NCBI GenBank assembly: GCA_902494815.1
Contig: CABUVB010000008.1
Location: 1-22,399 of the forward strand
Origin: an uncultured Collinsella sp.
GTDB taxonomy: Bacteria > Actinomycetota > Coriobacteriia > Coriobacteriales > Coriobacteriaceae
Reading direction: 5' to 3'
Length of the DNA stretch: 22,399 bases
Shown here: positions 6,283-14,555 of the stretch, piece after piece
Layout of the letters: each line of letters begins with the position of its first letter
Numbering within the stretch: position 1 is the first letter of the stretch
Notes under the pieces: generated by a model
Told to the model about the DNA's origin: nothing
Database searches by the model: none
What the model saw: only the letters and a program-made list of their open reading frames with translations
Translations under genes and position numbers: made by a program

Positions 6283-8727
6283 TTAGGCGTGGTCGCGCCA
6301 GCTGCGGACACGCTGCTTCATGTCTTCGATGTCGAGCACGCCTTCGGCAAAGCCTTTGCGCACGAGCTCTTCTGGAACGAATTCGTCGTACCGATCAAAG
6401 TAAGGCACCTCGCCGGGATAGACGAGGTCGATGGGGTCGAAGTCCTTTTCGGCCTCGGCTGCGAGCACTTCAAAGAACGTCTCCTCGTCGGCCTTCATCT
6501 TAAACTGCATAAAGTACGGGCGTGACGGGTCGAGTCCGCGAAGGCCCAACTCAGCGGCGCATTTAATCTTGAGCATGCGCTCGAGCGCCAAAAAGGCGTA
6601 GCTGCCCAACCAGGGGAAGAGCACCCAGGTGTCGCCACCCAGGTTGATGAGCGGCTTAGTTCCCGCGCCCGAAATCTCGGCCGTATGGCGAGCCTGCGCC
6701 AGACGGGCCCGCGCGTTACCCATCAGGTACGGATACGCCGCGTGCTCGTTGAGCGCCTTGCGCATACGCTCGAGTACGTGTGTATTGATGTCTCCGGGGC
6801 AGTCGCCAAAGTAGGCCGGCACCCGGCCCTTGACCTGCGTGGCAAAGACGGTGTGACGCTTCCAGTCCACTTCCTCGACAATCCAGCAATGGCCGGCGAT
6901 GGCAATGCGCTCACCGGGCGGGGGCGGGTTGACAATCGTGCCCAGCTCGGCCGATTCGCTGCGAACGGTGAACTCCTCGTTTTCCTGGAACACGGCGTAG
7001 AACTTAAAGTTGTTGATGATGCGCTCGCCCGCGAGACCCACGATGAGCCCGCCGCCCTCGGTGACTTGGATATGGTCGATCTTAATGAGGTGACGCAGCA
7101 ACACGCGATAGTCATCGGCCGAGATGCGATGGAAATAGCTGAGTGTGAGCACGCGCTGGGCAAGCTCTGCCGGCGTGAGTTCGCCGGTGCTGGCAAGCGT
7201 CGACATAGTCTGGTGATAGAGCAGGCTGTAGGGGAGTCGATCGAGCTCGGGCGGCTCGACCCACTTTTCCTCGCGATAGAGTTGTACGAGCGCGATACCC
7301 TGCAGGAGCTTCCAGGGAATGGTTTCGGGCATCATCGTGCGCGGCTCGGGTTCTTCCTCGCGCATGACAAACCACATCTCGGGCGGAAGGTCGCGGCGTC
7401 CCGTGCGCCCCATGCGCTGCAAAAAGGAGCTGACGGTAAACGGCGCGTCAATCTGGAAGGCGCGCTCCAGGCGGCCGATATCGATACCGAGCTCCAGCGT
7501 AGAGGTGGTGACGGTTGTCTGCGTCTGCTCCTCGTCGCGCATGAGCTCCTCGGCCGTCTCGCGCAGCGATGCCGAAAGGTTGCCGTGATGGATTAGAAAG
7601 CGGTCGGGCTCGTGTCGACTTTCGCAGTAGCTGCGCAGCATGGAGCACACGGCCTCTGCCTCCTCGCGCGAGTTGGCAAAGACCAGGCACTTGCGGCCGC
7701 GCGTATGCTCAAAGATATAGCCCATACCGGGGTCGGCGTTGTCGGGCGCCGTGTCGGTGGGGTTGAGAAGCGCCTGCTCGGTCGCTCGTGGGATGTCGAC
7801 TTCGCCCTCGGGGGCCGAGGAAGTGCGACGGTCTTTGGGAGCGGCCTTGCCCCGTGCCCGCTCACGACGTTGACGGCGCTCCTCTTGTGTGAGCTGCCCG
7901 CTGTGACGCATGTCTTGGGCGCCGGCGGGCAGTGCCGTGGGCGCCACCGCCTCGATGCGCTCGCATGCGAGCACTTCGGCTTCCTGCGGACCTGTACTCG
8001 CGAATCCTCGCTGCTGCGCCTGGGGACCCGAGTTGTAGAAGTGCTCCATGGAGATGCGCCACACGCGGCGCGGCTCCTCAAAACGTGGGATGACGCAGTT
8101 GCGTCCCGTCCCCTGCGACAGGAAGGCGCCCGTGCGCTCGGGGTCGCCGATGGTTGCCGACAGACCGATGCGGCGGGGCTGCACGCCTGCCATGCGCGAG
8201 AGCCGCTCGATAAGGCAGAGCGTCTGCCCGCCGCGGTCGCCGCGCATGAGCGAATGGACTTCGTCGATAACCACATAGCGCAGGTCGCAGAACATACGAG
8301 GGATCGCCATGTGCTTATGGATCAGGAGCGCCTCGAGTGACTCGGGCGTAATCTGCAAGATGCCGCTCGGTTTTTTGATGAGCTTAGCCTTGTGCGACTG
8401 CGAGACATCGCCATGCCAGTGCCAGACAGGGATATCGGCTTCTTCGCACAGATCGTTGAGGCGGACGAATTGGTCATTGATGAGCGCCTTGAGGGGGCCA
8501 ATGTAGAGGGCGCCCACGCTTGCGGGCGGGTTCTCCCAAAACTCGGTCAGGATGGGAAAGAAGGCTGCCTCGGTTTTGCCAGATGCCGTGGAGGCCGTCA
8601 GGAGCACATTGTCTTGCGTGTTGAAGATGGCATCTGCCGCCGCAACCTGGATGGAGCGCAGGCTCTCCCAATCGTGGGAGTAGATGAAGTCTTGGATAAA
8701 CGGGGCGTAGCGGTCAAAGGCGTTCAC
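6283..8727 (-). CDS. Lhr-like SF2 DEAD/DEAH helicase (BrxHI-like)
   Basis: An 814-residue nucleic-acid helicase. Numbered from the GTG: Walker A TASTASGKT (44-52), GPLKALINDQ (78-87), TPESLE (127-132), DEVH box (155-158), SAT motif (190-192), TTSTLELGIDIG (407-418) and QRMGRTGRR (437-445). A basic, low-complexity insert of about 100 residues (about 232-335) separates the two RecA lobes. The C-terminal half contains winged-helix and beta-barrel regions typical of the Lhr core (PGERIAIAGHCWIVEEVDW). GTG 8727 is chosen because AAAGGAGG lies a few bases upstream; a TTG at 8757 lacks a site. It is the last gene of a three-gene minus-strand set with a BrxD-like ATPase and a TerB_N protein. In BREX type 2 systems an Lhr-like helicase (BrxHI) pairs with BrxD, which supports a joint role. 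It converges on the plus-strand gene with a 26-bp gap and no clear terminator. Confidence 0.88.
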   Translation of the reverse strand: MNAFDRYAPFIQDFIYSHDWESLRSIQVAAADAIFNTQDNVLLTASTASGKTEAAFFPILTEFWENPPASVGALYIGPLKALINDQFVRLNDLCEEADIPVWHWHGDVSQSHKAKLIKKPSGILQITPESLEALLIHKHMAIPRMFCDLRYVVIDEVHSLMRGDRGGQTLCLIERLSRMAGVQPRRIGLSATIGDPERTGAFLSQGTGRNCVIPRFEEPRRVWRISMEHFYNSGPQAQQRGFASTGPQEAEVLACERIEAVAPTALPAGAQDMRHSGQLTQEERRQRRERARGKAAPKDRRTSSAPEGEVDIPRATEQALLNPTDTAPDNADPGMGYIFEHTRGRKCLVFANSREEAEAVCSMLRSYCESRHEPDRFLIHHGNLSASLRETAEELMRDEEQTQTTVTTSTLELGIDIGRLERAFQIDAPFTVSSFLQRMGRTGRRDLPPEMWFVMREEEPEPRTMMPETIPWKLLQGIALVQLYREEKWVEPPELDRLPYSLLYHQTMSTLASTGELTPAELAQRVLTLSYFHRISADDYRVLLRHLIKIDHIQVTEGGGLIVGLAGERIINNFKFYAVFQENEEFTVRSESAELGTIVNPPPPGERIAIAGHCWIVEEVDWKRHTVFATQVKGRVPAYFGDCPGDINTHVLERMRKALNEHAAYPYLMGNARARLAQARHTAEISGAGTKPLINLGGDTWVLFPWLGSYAFLALERMLKIKCAAELGLRGLDPSRPYFMQFKMKADEETFFEVLAAEAEKDFDPIDLVYPGEVPYFDRYDEFVPEELVRKGFAEGVLDIEDMKQRVRSWRDHA

Positions 8728-8808
8728 GAGGCCTCCTTTCAAAAGCGAATCTCTCAACGCGGCGGGCAGTGGCTTGCTGCATTACCGCTTCAACGTTTGC
8801 CCAGATAA

Positions 8809-8845
8809 AACCTGCCAAAATAAACCTATCCCTTTTTGGTAGGTT
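8809..8845 (-). promoter_or_regulatory. Hairpin between ATPase and helicase genes, terminator/attenuator-like
   Basis: On the minus strand the arms AACCTACCAAAA and TTTTGGCAGGTT pair over all 12 positions (one as G-U), and TTTTAT follows. A shorter alternative pairs the same 5' arm with GGATAGGTT inside the loop. The upstream arm overlaps the stop codon of the ATPase gene. It may be an intrinsic terminator or attenuator that lowers helicase expression. The remaining 80 bp before the helicase show nothing else clear. Confidence 0.45.
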
Positions 8846-10148
8846 AGATGGTGAATTCGGCGAAGTTACGGTCGCCGCCTGCGGTGCCGGTGTCGCCTGT
8901 TGCTGCTGCCGGCGCCAGCGCGTCGCCGCCGACGCTTTGCAGCAGCTCGGCTACGTTGGCGTCGGGGTTCTGGCATAGGATGTCGAGCAGCTCGATAAAG
9001 TCGCGAATGACTTCACGCGGCGTCAGATGTGTGTCGGCTCCCACACGACCGAACTCGATCTTGAGGAAGTCCACCAAGTCGTTCTCGGTAAGCGTGGGCG
9101 TCCAGCCAAAGTAGCCGGCGTGAATTTGCATGAGTTTTTCGATCAGCACCAGCAGCTCCTCGTAGGTGAGTGGCTGCAGACGGATGATGGGCGCGAGCAT
9201 GTCCTTAAGGTCCTCGCGTGCAAAGCGGCCTTGAGCGAGTCGGCTGCGCAGGGCCTCGTAGGAGAACACGCCGCGGCGGCGGTCTTCGATGGAGGTTGGC
9301 GTGCCGCCCATGATCATGCCCAGGTACTGCGCCTTGCCCTGGAGCGTGTCGTTGTACATGGTCAGGATCTTCTCGTAGTTGTACTGGCGCGTGATGGCGT
9401 TGGGAATCTTATACAGATTCACGAGCTCGTCGATGAGCACCAACATACCCTTGTAGCCGCTGCAGACCAAAAAGCGTGCAATGAGCTTAACGTAGTCGTA
9501 CCAGTCGTCATCGCTGATGATGGTCGAGGAGCCCAGCTCAGCGCGTGCCTCACTCTTGGTGCGGTATTCGCCGCGAATCCATTTGGTCACGCGGCTCATA
9601 GCTTCTTCGTCGCCCTCGGATACGGCCGCGCGGTAGCGGTGGAGCATGCGGGTGAAGTCGAAGCCGTGGACCATTTCCTCGAGCGGGGCCAGTTGGGCAT
9701 TGACGGCAGATTCGTCGGCGTCGGCACAGGAGGCGACCCAGCGATCGAGGATTAGGTTGAGCGCACCGCCCTCGGGGCGCGTTTTAGTCGATATGTTACG
9801 GATGAGCTCACGGTAGGTGGCAAGGCCCTGTCCCTGGCCGCCCTGCAGGCGGCGCTCAGGGGATAGGTCGGCATCGGCGACGACGAATCCCTCGCCCATG
9901 GCGTGCGTGCGGATGGTCTGGAGCAAAAAGCTCTTGCCGGCTCCGTAGCGACCGACCAGAAAGCGGAAGCTTGCGCCACCGTCGGCAATGAGACTCAGAT
10001 CGGTGAGCAGGGCGCGGATCTCGACCTCGCGCCCTACGGTGATGTAAGGAAGGCCGATGCGCGGGACCACGCCGCCCTTGAGCGAGTTGAGAATGACGGC
10101 AGCGACGCGCTTGGGCACGCGGGGTGCTGCGGATGCGGTATCACTCAT
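8844..10148 (-). CDS. brxD: BrxD-like P-loop ATPase (BREX ATP-binding domain family)
   Basis: A 434-residue AAA+-like ATPase. Walker A is GRYGAGKS (66-73), Walker B is MLVLIDE (235-241), and MIMGGTPTSIEDRRRG following the core looks like sensor-1 and the linker after it. The form PRIGLPYITVGREVE then FLVGRYGAGKSFLLQ is characteristic of the BrxD/DUF2791 group, whose members pair with an Lhr-like helicase in BREX type 2. ATP-driven remodelling together with the helicase is inferred. The start ATG at 10148 overlaps the upstream TerB_N gene by 8 bp, with GAGAGG inside that gene, so the two are coupled. The C-terminal 30 residues are low-complexity (Ala/Gly/Thr). No BrxC, PglX, PglZ or BrxL is present, so this is not a full BREX locus. 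Confidence 0.85.
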   Translation of the reverse strand: MSDTASAAPRVPKRVAAVILNSLKGGVVPRIGLPYITVGREVEIRALLTDLSLIADGGASFRFLVGRYGAGKSFLLQTIRTHAMGEGFVVADADLSPERRLQGGQGQGLATYRELIRNISTKTRPEGGALNLILDRWVASCADADESAVNAQLAPLEEMVHGFDFTRMLHRYRAAVSEGDEEAMSRVTKWIRGEYRTKSEARAELGSSTIISDDDWYDYVKLIARFLVCSGYKGMLVLIDELVNLYKIPNAITRQYNYEKILTMYNDTLQGKAQYLGMIMGGTPTSIEDRRRGVFSYEALRSRLAQGRFAREDLKDMLAPIIRLQPLTYEELLVLIEKLMQIHAGYFGWTPTLTENDLVDFLKIEFGRVGADTHLTPREVIRDFIELLDILCQNPDANVAELLQSVGGDALAPAAATGDTGTAGGDRNFAEFTI

Positions 10149-11901
10149 GGTCTAGGTATCCTCTCACGTCTGCTTCGTAGTCCTCAATAATCTGCGGCCC
10201 TGCCGCGCTAAATTCAATTACGGTGTCGCCCACCAGGTCAAAGAGCGCCTCGTTGATGGTATCGACGAGCATGTCCTCGCTCTGCCCCGATTGCACTACC
10301 GCCGATTCCGCCTGTACTGCGTTGTGCTCGAGCAGTGCGCTGAGATAGGCGTTTGCGGCAGGCGCGAGTTCGTTTGTGGCGTCAGCGGGCGCAGCAGCTG
10401 CGAACGCGGGCGTCGGCGCAAGAAGCGGTGCCACGACACCAAACTGTTCGGTGGATATGGTCGGCTCGTCGGTCAAGTCCTGCCGAATGGGTGCCACGAC
10501 CGGTTCGACAATCGCGTCGGCTACGGGCTCGGCTTCCGGTTGCCCTGAGCCCGCTGCCTCGGCTTCTGCGGATGCGTCGTCCTCGCGCTCTTCGTCGATC
10601 AAAAGCGCTTCGCGCGTTTGCGCAGCGGCGCTCCGAATGTGCCCCAGCTGACTCAGATCGATATCGATCTTGACGGGCTGGTGTGCGGCGTCCCACGAAA
10701 GCCATGCCACAATCTCGTCATCGATAATCTTGGCCAGATATTTGGGGACCTTTTCTTCCTTAAGGGGATGGGCGGGGTCCAGCGCCAGGCGCAGGCGTTG
10801 GTCGCAGGCGCGCATCATTTCACCGAGCTTGCTGCTCTTTTGCCTACTACCGTGGATACGCATGCATTCCCAAAAGCCGTTTTGGCAACGGTAGATATGG
10901 ATAGGATCCAGGCGGTATTCGCAGTCCTCGTGGCGCTCGGGCGCAAAGAATACGGCCGAGGCAAACATGGTGTAGGGCATGGCCGTCTCCTCCCCAAATA
11001 AACTCGCCACGATGCCGGTCTTTCGGTGCGTGTCATAGTAGCGCGCCGTACGGACATACACGGCGCATGCCACGTGGCGCAGATCGCGGTGGTGGCTGCG
11101 GTCGAGCCGCGAGTTACTTAGGTTGTACGTGGAGAGGGCGTTGATGGCGGCCATGAGTCGCTCCTCGCGCATCTCGTCGGGCGGAAGGGGGAGCGTGGGC
11201 TCGGAGGTTTTGCGACGCTTGGGGGTCTGGCCGGACGGTGCCGGTGCTGGTACAAGGTCTCGTGCCGCGCGCCGCAGCTCGATAAGGGCGTTATCGAACA
11301 TGACGGTTTTAGAGTCGCGAAGCAGCTTGGGGTCGAGCCCGTGGAATACGGCGTAATCCTGCAGCCACACGCGTGCAAATCGGTCGATGCCGGGCTCGAA
11401 GGCGCGATAGACATCCCAAAAAGCCTTGATCTTGTTAAAACCGTCGAGCGGGTCATCTACGCCAATGCCGCAAATCAGCTCATAGAGATACAGAAAGGCA
11501 AAGGACGTAGACGTTTCCTCGACGGTTCCGCGGCGCACTTGGGCACGCCAGGTAAAGTAGCCGCGCAACTGCCGGTCGCTCATGGCGTTGTAGGTGGGAA
11601 AGTACGACTTAAAGGTGCCGTTGTAGGGACAGTCGTCCTCAAAGTCGGCCATCAGCAAGCCTTGGCGGTAGAAAAGCTCGGCCTCCGATAGCCAGCGGCC
11701 CGCGCCGCCCTTGGGGTCATCCTGCCAGCGCGATATCTCGCGCATTTTACGGTACTGGTCGGGGAGGAAATTCTGCATCTGTCGGCCGGTTTTGAGAATC
11801 GGCTCGTCTGCGTAGATTTCGTTTGAGAAGCGGGCGGACTGATGGGTCCGGGCCTCGGCCATAATGCGCTCGATGAGCATCTTGATGTCCTGGTCGGCCA
11901 C
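10141..11901 (-). CDS. TerB_N and TerB_C domain protein
   Basis: A 586-residue protein, first gene of the TerB/ATPase/helicase unit. The TerB_N domain spans about 45-215, with the signature GLLMADFEDDCPY (81-93) and FPTYNAMSDRQLRGYFTWR (101-119), then FAFLYLYELICGIG. A basic linker follows (about 216-235). The TerB_C-type part includes IDIDLSQLGHIRSAA (412-426), an acidic/Ala/Pro-rich disordered stretch (436-515), and the diagnostic end DMLVDTINEALFDLVGDTVI then IIEDYEADVR (571-580). I see no canonical metal-binding TerB core between the two. GTG 11901 has AGGAGAGGAG just upstream. TerB_N/TerB_C proteins have been linked by comparative genomics to stress and phage-response modules; what this one senses or binds is unknown. 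No nuclease or methylase motif was seen. Confidence 0.85.
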   Translation of the reverse strand: MADQDIKMLIERIMAEARTHQSARFSNEIYADEPILKTGRQMQNFLPDQYRKMREISRWQDDPKGGAGRWLSEAELFYRQGLLMADFEDDCPYNGTFKSYFPTYNAMSDRQLRGYFTWRAQVRRGTVEETSTSFAFLYLYELICGIGVDDPLDGFNKIKAFWDVYRAFEPGIDRFARVWLQDYAVFHGLDPKLLRDSKTVMFDNALIELRRAARDLVPAPAPSGQTPKRRKTSEPTLPLPPDEMREERLMAAINALSTYNLSNSRLDRSHHRDLRHVACAVYVRTARYYDTHRKTGIVASLFGEETAMPYTMFASAVFFAPERHEDCEYRLDPIHIYRCQNGFWECMRIHGSRQKSSKLGEMMRACDQRLRLALDPAHPLKEEKVPKYLAKIIDDEIVAWLSWDAAHQPVKIDIDLSQLGHIRSAAAQTREALLIDEEREDDASAEAEAAGSGQPEAEPVADAIVEPVVAPIRQDLTDEPTISTEQFGVVAPLLAPTPAFAAAAPADATNELAPAANAYLSALLEHNAVQAESAVVQSGQSEDMLVDTINEALFDLVGDTVIEFSAAGPQIIEDYEADVRGYLDHE

Positions 11902-11931
11902 CGCTTCTCCTCTCCTAACGCAGCTTCGGTG

Positions 11932-11967
11932 ACCTCATATCATAGCACAGCATCAAACAGGTGTTCG
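11932..11967 (-). promoter_or_regulatory. Candidate promoter of the TerB/ATPase/helicase unit
   Basis: On the minus strand an extended -10 element TGCTATGAT (hexamer TATGAT at 11944-11939) lies about 38 bp before the TerB_N start, with a weak -35 (CGAACA, 17 bp upstream). The short leader carries only the strong ribosome site. The -35 matches 3 of 6 consensus bases, so this is tentative. Confidence 0.4.
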
Positions 11968-11989
11968 AGATACTGCTGCGTAGATAGAT

Positions 11990-12706
11990 TTAGAACAGGA
12001 GGGCGTAGATGACGGCGATGACGACGGAGGGGAGCATATTGGCCGTGCGGAAGGTCTGAGGACGGATGAGGTTGACGCCGACGCAGAAGATGAGCATGGA
12101 GCCTACGAGCGAAAGGCTGTCGAGGGCTGCCGTAGTCATGATGGGGGAGAGTGCGCCGGCAAACAGCGTGATCGTCCCCTGGAACACGGCGACGGGCAGG
12201 GCGGAGAAAATGCAGCCGCGGCCAAGCGACGCCGTCATGGTGCAGACGATGATGCAGTCCAATGCGCCTTTCAGGGCAAGCGTTGACCAGTCACCGAGCA
12301 GACCGTCCTGGATCGATCCCACAATGGCCATGGCGCCGATACACACGGTGAGTGAAGTCGAGACAAAAGCGTTGGTGAACTCGTTATCGCCCTCACTGCC
12401 GGTCTTGCGCTTGAGCCATTCGCCAAGGTTCTCGATGGCGGCTTCCAAGTTGACGGCCTCGCCGATGAGCGAACCGAGCGCAAATGAGACGATGAGCATG
12501 GTGGTGCCGGTGGTCGCTAGCGCCTTCCCATCGATAAGGAGCATCTTTTGCATGGTGCCGCCAAGGCCGATAAACAGGACGCACAGCCCCGATGCTTTCA
12601 TGAGCGTGTCTTGGATGCGCGGTGTAATGAAGCGGCCGCCCGCTAATCCCAAAAGACCGCCCGCAACTAAAAGCACAACGTTGATGATTGTTCCCAAGCC
12701 CGGCAT
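11990..12706 (-). CDS. DUF554 family membrane protein
   Basis: A 238-residue polytopic inner-membrane protein. The start GLGTIINVVLLVAGGLLG, the GRFITPRIQDTLMKASGL segment and the GLGGTMQKML block match DUF554 proteins, which are proposed transporters without an agreed substrate. About seven hydrophobic segments are visible, ending with VVIAVIYALLF at the C-terminus. ATG 12706 has AGGAGGG upstream; the open frame continues back to 12775 without a ribosome site. Length is normal for the family. It appears to stand alone, with about 88 bp to the TerB_N gene downstream of it in neighbouring sequence and a possible operator upstream. Confidence 0.85.
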   Translation of the reverse strand: MPGLGTIINVVLLVAGGLLGLAGGRFITPRIQDTLMKASGLCVLFIGLGGTMQKMLLIDGKALATTGTTMLIVSFALGSLIGEAVNLEAAIENLGEWLKRKTGSEGDNEFTNAFVSTSLTVCIGAMAIVGSIQDGLLGDWSTLALKGALDCIIVCTMTASLGRGCIFSALPVAVFQGTITLFAGALSPIMTTAALDSLSLVGSMLIFCVGVNLIRPQTFRTANMLPSVVIAVIYALLF

Positions 12707-12775
12707 GAGCCCTCCTGTATTGATGCCAACGTGGCAATCGTAGCAGAACGAAATGCGAGGTACATCGCGACTCAT

Positions 12776-12801
12776 CTAATACGTTGTATAAGTGGTATTA
12801 G
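12776..12801. promoter_or_regulatory. Inverted repeat upstream of the DUF554 gene
   Basis: CTAATAC and GTATTAG form a perfect 7-bp inverted repeat with a 12-bp AT-rich centre, about 70 bp upstream of the DUF554 start. Size and AT content suit a dimeric repressor site. It also lies downstream of the 476-aa gene, but no T-run follows, so a terminator is less likely. Confidence 0.35.
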
Positions 12802-12824
12802 GAATGATGCGCGGCATTTAAGCC

Positions 12825-14255
12825 TCAGGTGGTTGTCGGGACATAGGGATAGTATTCAAAGCGCAGTGTCATAAGCCGCTGTGGGGATTCAATAGCCGCG
12901 GCGATGATATTGGCATCGCGGGCACGATCAAACCCTTCGAGTTCGATCTGATACGAGACGTCTTGCATAATGTCCAGACGTCGCCAGGCCAGGAGTGTGT
13001 CGCCATCGAATTCCAAGGTCTTGCCTCCGTCTGGGGGAACGGCGTATAGGCGCAGCTTGGCGGTGGTTGCAGGGTCGACAACCGTGATCTTTTTAATTTC
13101 GTTTCGAGTATTCTTGGCGCCCAACAAGGTGAGCAGTGTTGGGGCCACGACCTCGCCCGATGGCAAAAAGACGACTTCGATGGATTCAGGAAATGCGATG
13201 ATAGCCGACTTGCGGACGGGCTGATTGGCGGCGGCAACTTCGATGTTCGCAGCGTCGATGACCTCTGTGTGGTCGAGCGCGGCAAGCACGCAGCAGTTAC
13301 CTTCATCGATCTCTTGAGGATCAGCAAGCCCCAGACTGTTCGCGAGCTCGGGATCGTTTGGATCGGCAGCGGGCTCATTCGGCGCTTCGAAAGAAGCTGG
13401 GACGCTGTTTGTCGGCGACGGCGTGTCGCCCGCACCTGCTTCTTTGTCCGCGCTCTCTTCTTGTATGGTTGCGTTGATGGGTTCGTCGTTTGAGGGGAGC
13501 GTCTTGGCGTCAAGCGCGGAAGGAAGAATTCCGATGGCTCCGGATCCGTTCCACTCCATTTCGAGAAGCGCCGGGTCGGCAAGAATGCGTTGCCTGCTTT
13601 GCGCGTGGGCATCGATTTCAATAGGGCCTGCCTCTATCCCTCGTGTAAGGCTGAGTGATCCGGCTGGCTTCTCGAAATGAGCGTCTGTGTCTTTGGTGCT
13701 GACGGCGTAGAACAGCAGGGACGCTTCTCCCGCCGCGATAACATCGGTGTCGGCTTTGGTCAGCCGCAACGATGCCGTGAATGAGAGGGTGGGCTGCGTG
13801 TCGTCTGCATTCGCGGCGGCGCAGCCCAGACATATACCGCCTCCTTTCTCGAAAAACGCACCGTCGAAGGCGACCTTCGCTCCGTTCGCCGAGTCATCGA
13901 CCGAAGCGATGTCGATGCGCAGCTCTAAATTGCATGGATCGCCATCTGCATCGAGCACAACCGAGCGCCACGTGCAGACGGCGCACCCCGCCTGGGAGCC
14001 GTTTGCCTTGTTCGAACGCTTGATATCCACGACTATCGAGCCGTCCGTATTACGACGAAGGCATCCCGAGGTTGAGATCGCGGCCTGTGCGATCGAAAAA
14101 CGCTTGCACGCAATGGCGCTCGACGGATTTGGTGCGGAACTTAGGGCTGCTGGTAAGGAGTCTGCCATGACGGGAGTCGCCCAAGCGGCGACAGGCGTTC
14201 CGGTTGCGAGCGCGCCACAGAGTGCGACGACGGGCAAAAGGTTCTTCGATGCCAT
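12825..14255 (-). CDS. Secreted cysteine-rich surface protein, unknown function
   Basis: A 476-residue exported protein; no family recognised with confidence. A signal peptide covers about 1-26 to 31 (hydrophobic core then AWATP or VMADS). The N-terminal domain (about 45-250) carries cysteines at 50, 65, 91, 94, 108, 142 and 145, including GCAVC and CLGC pairs, which suggests disulfides. An acidic Pro/Asn-rich linker follows (about 255-318), then NCC at 320-322 and a C-terminal domain (about 345-476). Its FPESIEVVFLPSGEVVAPT resembles VPTVIPFVAKADGTLQGPS in the neighbouring 199-aa secreted protein, so the two may share a fold. No LPXTG motif or C-terminal membrane helix is visible. ATG 14255 has AAGGAG upstream. 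It is the last gene of the envelope locus. Confidence 0.7.
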   Translation of the reverse strand: MASKNLLPVVALCGALATGTPVAAWATPVMADSLPAALSSAPNPSSAIACKRFSIAQAAISTSGCLRRNTDGSIVVDIKRSNKANGSQAGCAVCTWRSVVLDADGDPCNLELRIDIASVDDSANGAKVAFDGAFFEKGGGICLGCAAANADDTQPTLSFTASLRLTKADTDVIAAGEASLLFYAVSTKDTDAHFEKPAGSLSLTRGIEAGPIEIDAHAQSRQRILADPALLEMEWNGSGAIGILPSALDAKTLPSNDEPINATIQEESADKEAGAGDTPSPTNSVPASFEAPNEPAADPNDPELANSLGLADPQEIDEGNCCVLAALDHTEVIDAANIEVAAANQPVRKSAIIAFPESIEVVFLPSGEVVAPTLLTLLGAKNTRNEIKKITVVDPATTAKLRLYAVPPDGGKTLEFDGDTLLAWRRLDIMQDVSYQIELEGFDRARDANIIAAAIESPQRLMTLRFEYYPYVPTTT

Positions 14256-14273
14256 GGGGTCTCCTTAGCTAAT

Positions 14274-14555
14274 TTAGTGCGGCCTGTCCGTGTTTTGTTT
14301 CTGGCTACGTTTGATGTGCAGACCGAGGCCGGCGGTTCCCGCGCCTGCTGCTGTGGCGCCTGCTGCCAAGAGCCATCGTCTGTCGCCTGTCTGCGCCAAC
14401 GGTTCTTCGCGGTCGCCGCGGTCGAGCTCCGAGAGGTCGACCGTCACTTGCGTGGCGGCCTGCGCCTGTTCTTGCTGGGCAAAGGCCATGGCTGGCCCAA
14501 ACGCTAGGATGCTGACGGCGGCGGCCAGGGCGACGGCCTTATGCCGTGTGCGCAC
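14274..14555 (-). CDS. Very small secreted protein with LAQTG sortase-type signal
   Basis: A 93-residue protein. Its N-terminus is a signal peptide (RTRHKAVALAAAVSILAFG, then AMAFA before QQEQ). The C-terminus has PLAQTGD, a hydrophobic helix (LLAAGATAAGAGTAGLGL) and a positive tail (HIKRSQKQ), the three-part layout of a sortase substrate with an LPXTG-variant. Only about 30 residues lie between the predicted cleavage site and the sorting motif, which is unusually short for a cell-wall protein. GTG 14555 overlaps the upstream gene by 17 bp; a TTG at 14585 with AAGGCG upstream would add ten residues, and I am not sure which is used. It may be a spacer, a small anchor subunit or a peptide partner of its neighbours. 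Confidence 0.65.
   Translation of the reverse strand: MRTRHKAVALAAAVSILAFGPAMAFAQQEQAQAATQVTVDLSELDRGDREEPLAQTGDRRWLLAAGATAAGAGTAGLGLHIKRSQKQNTDRPH

Noticed and set aside
6283..11901. Complete BREX system
   Set aside because: Only BrxD-like and Lhr-like proteins are present; PglX, PglZ, BrxC/PglY and PglW are not encoded in the window.
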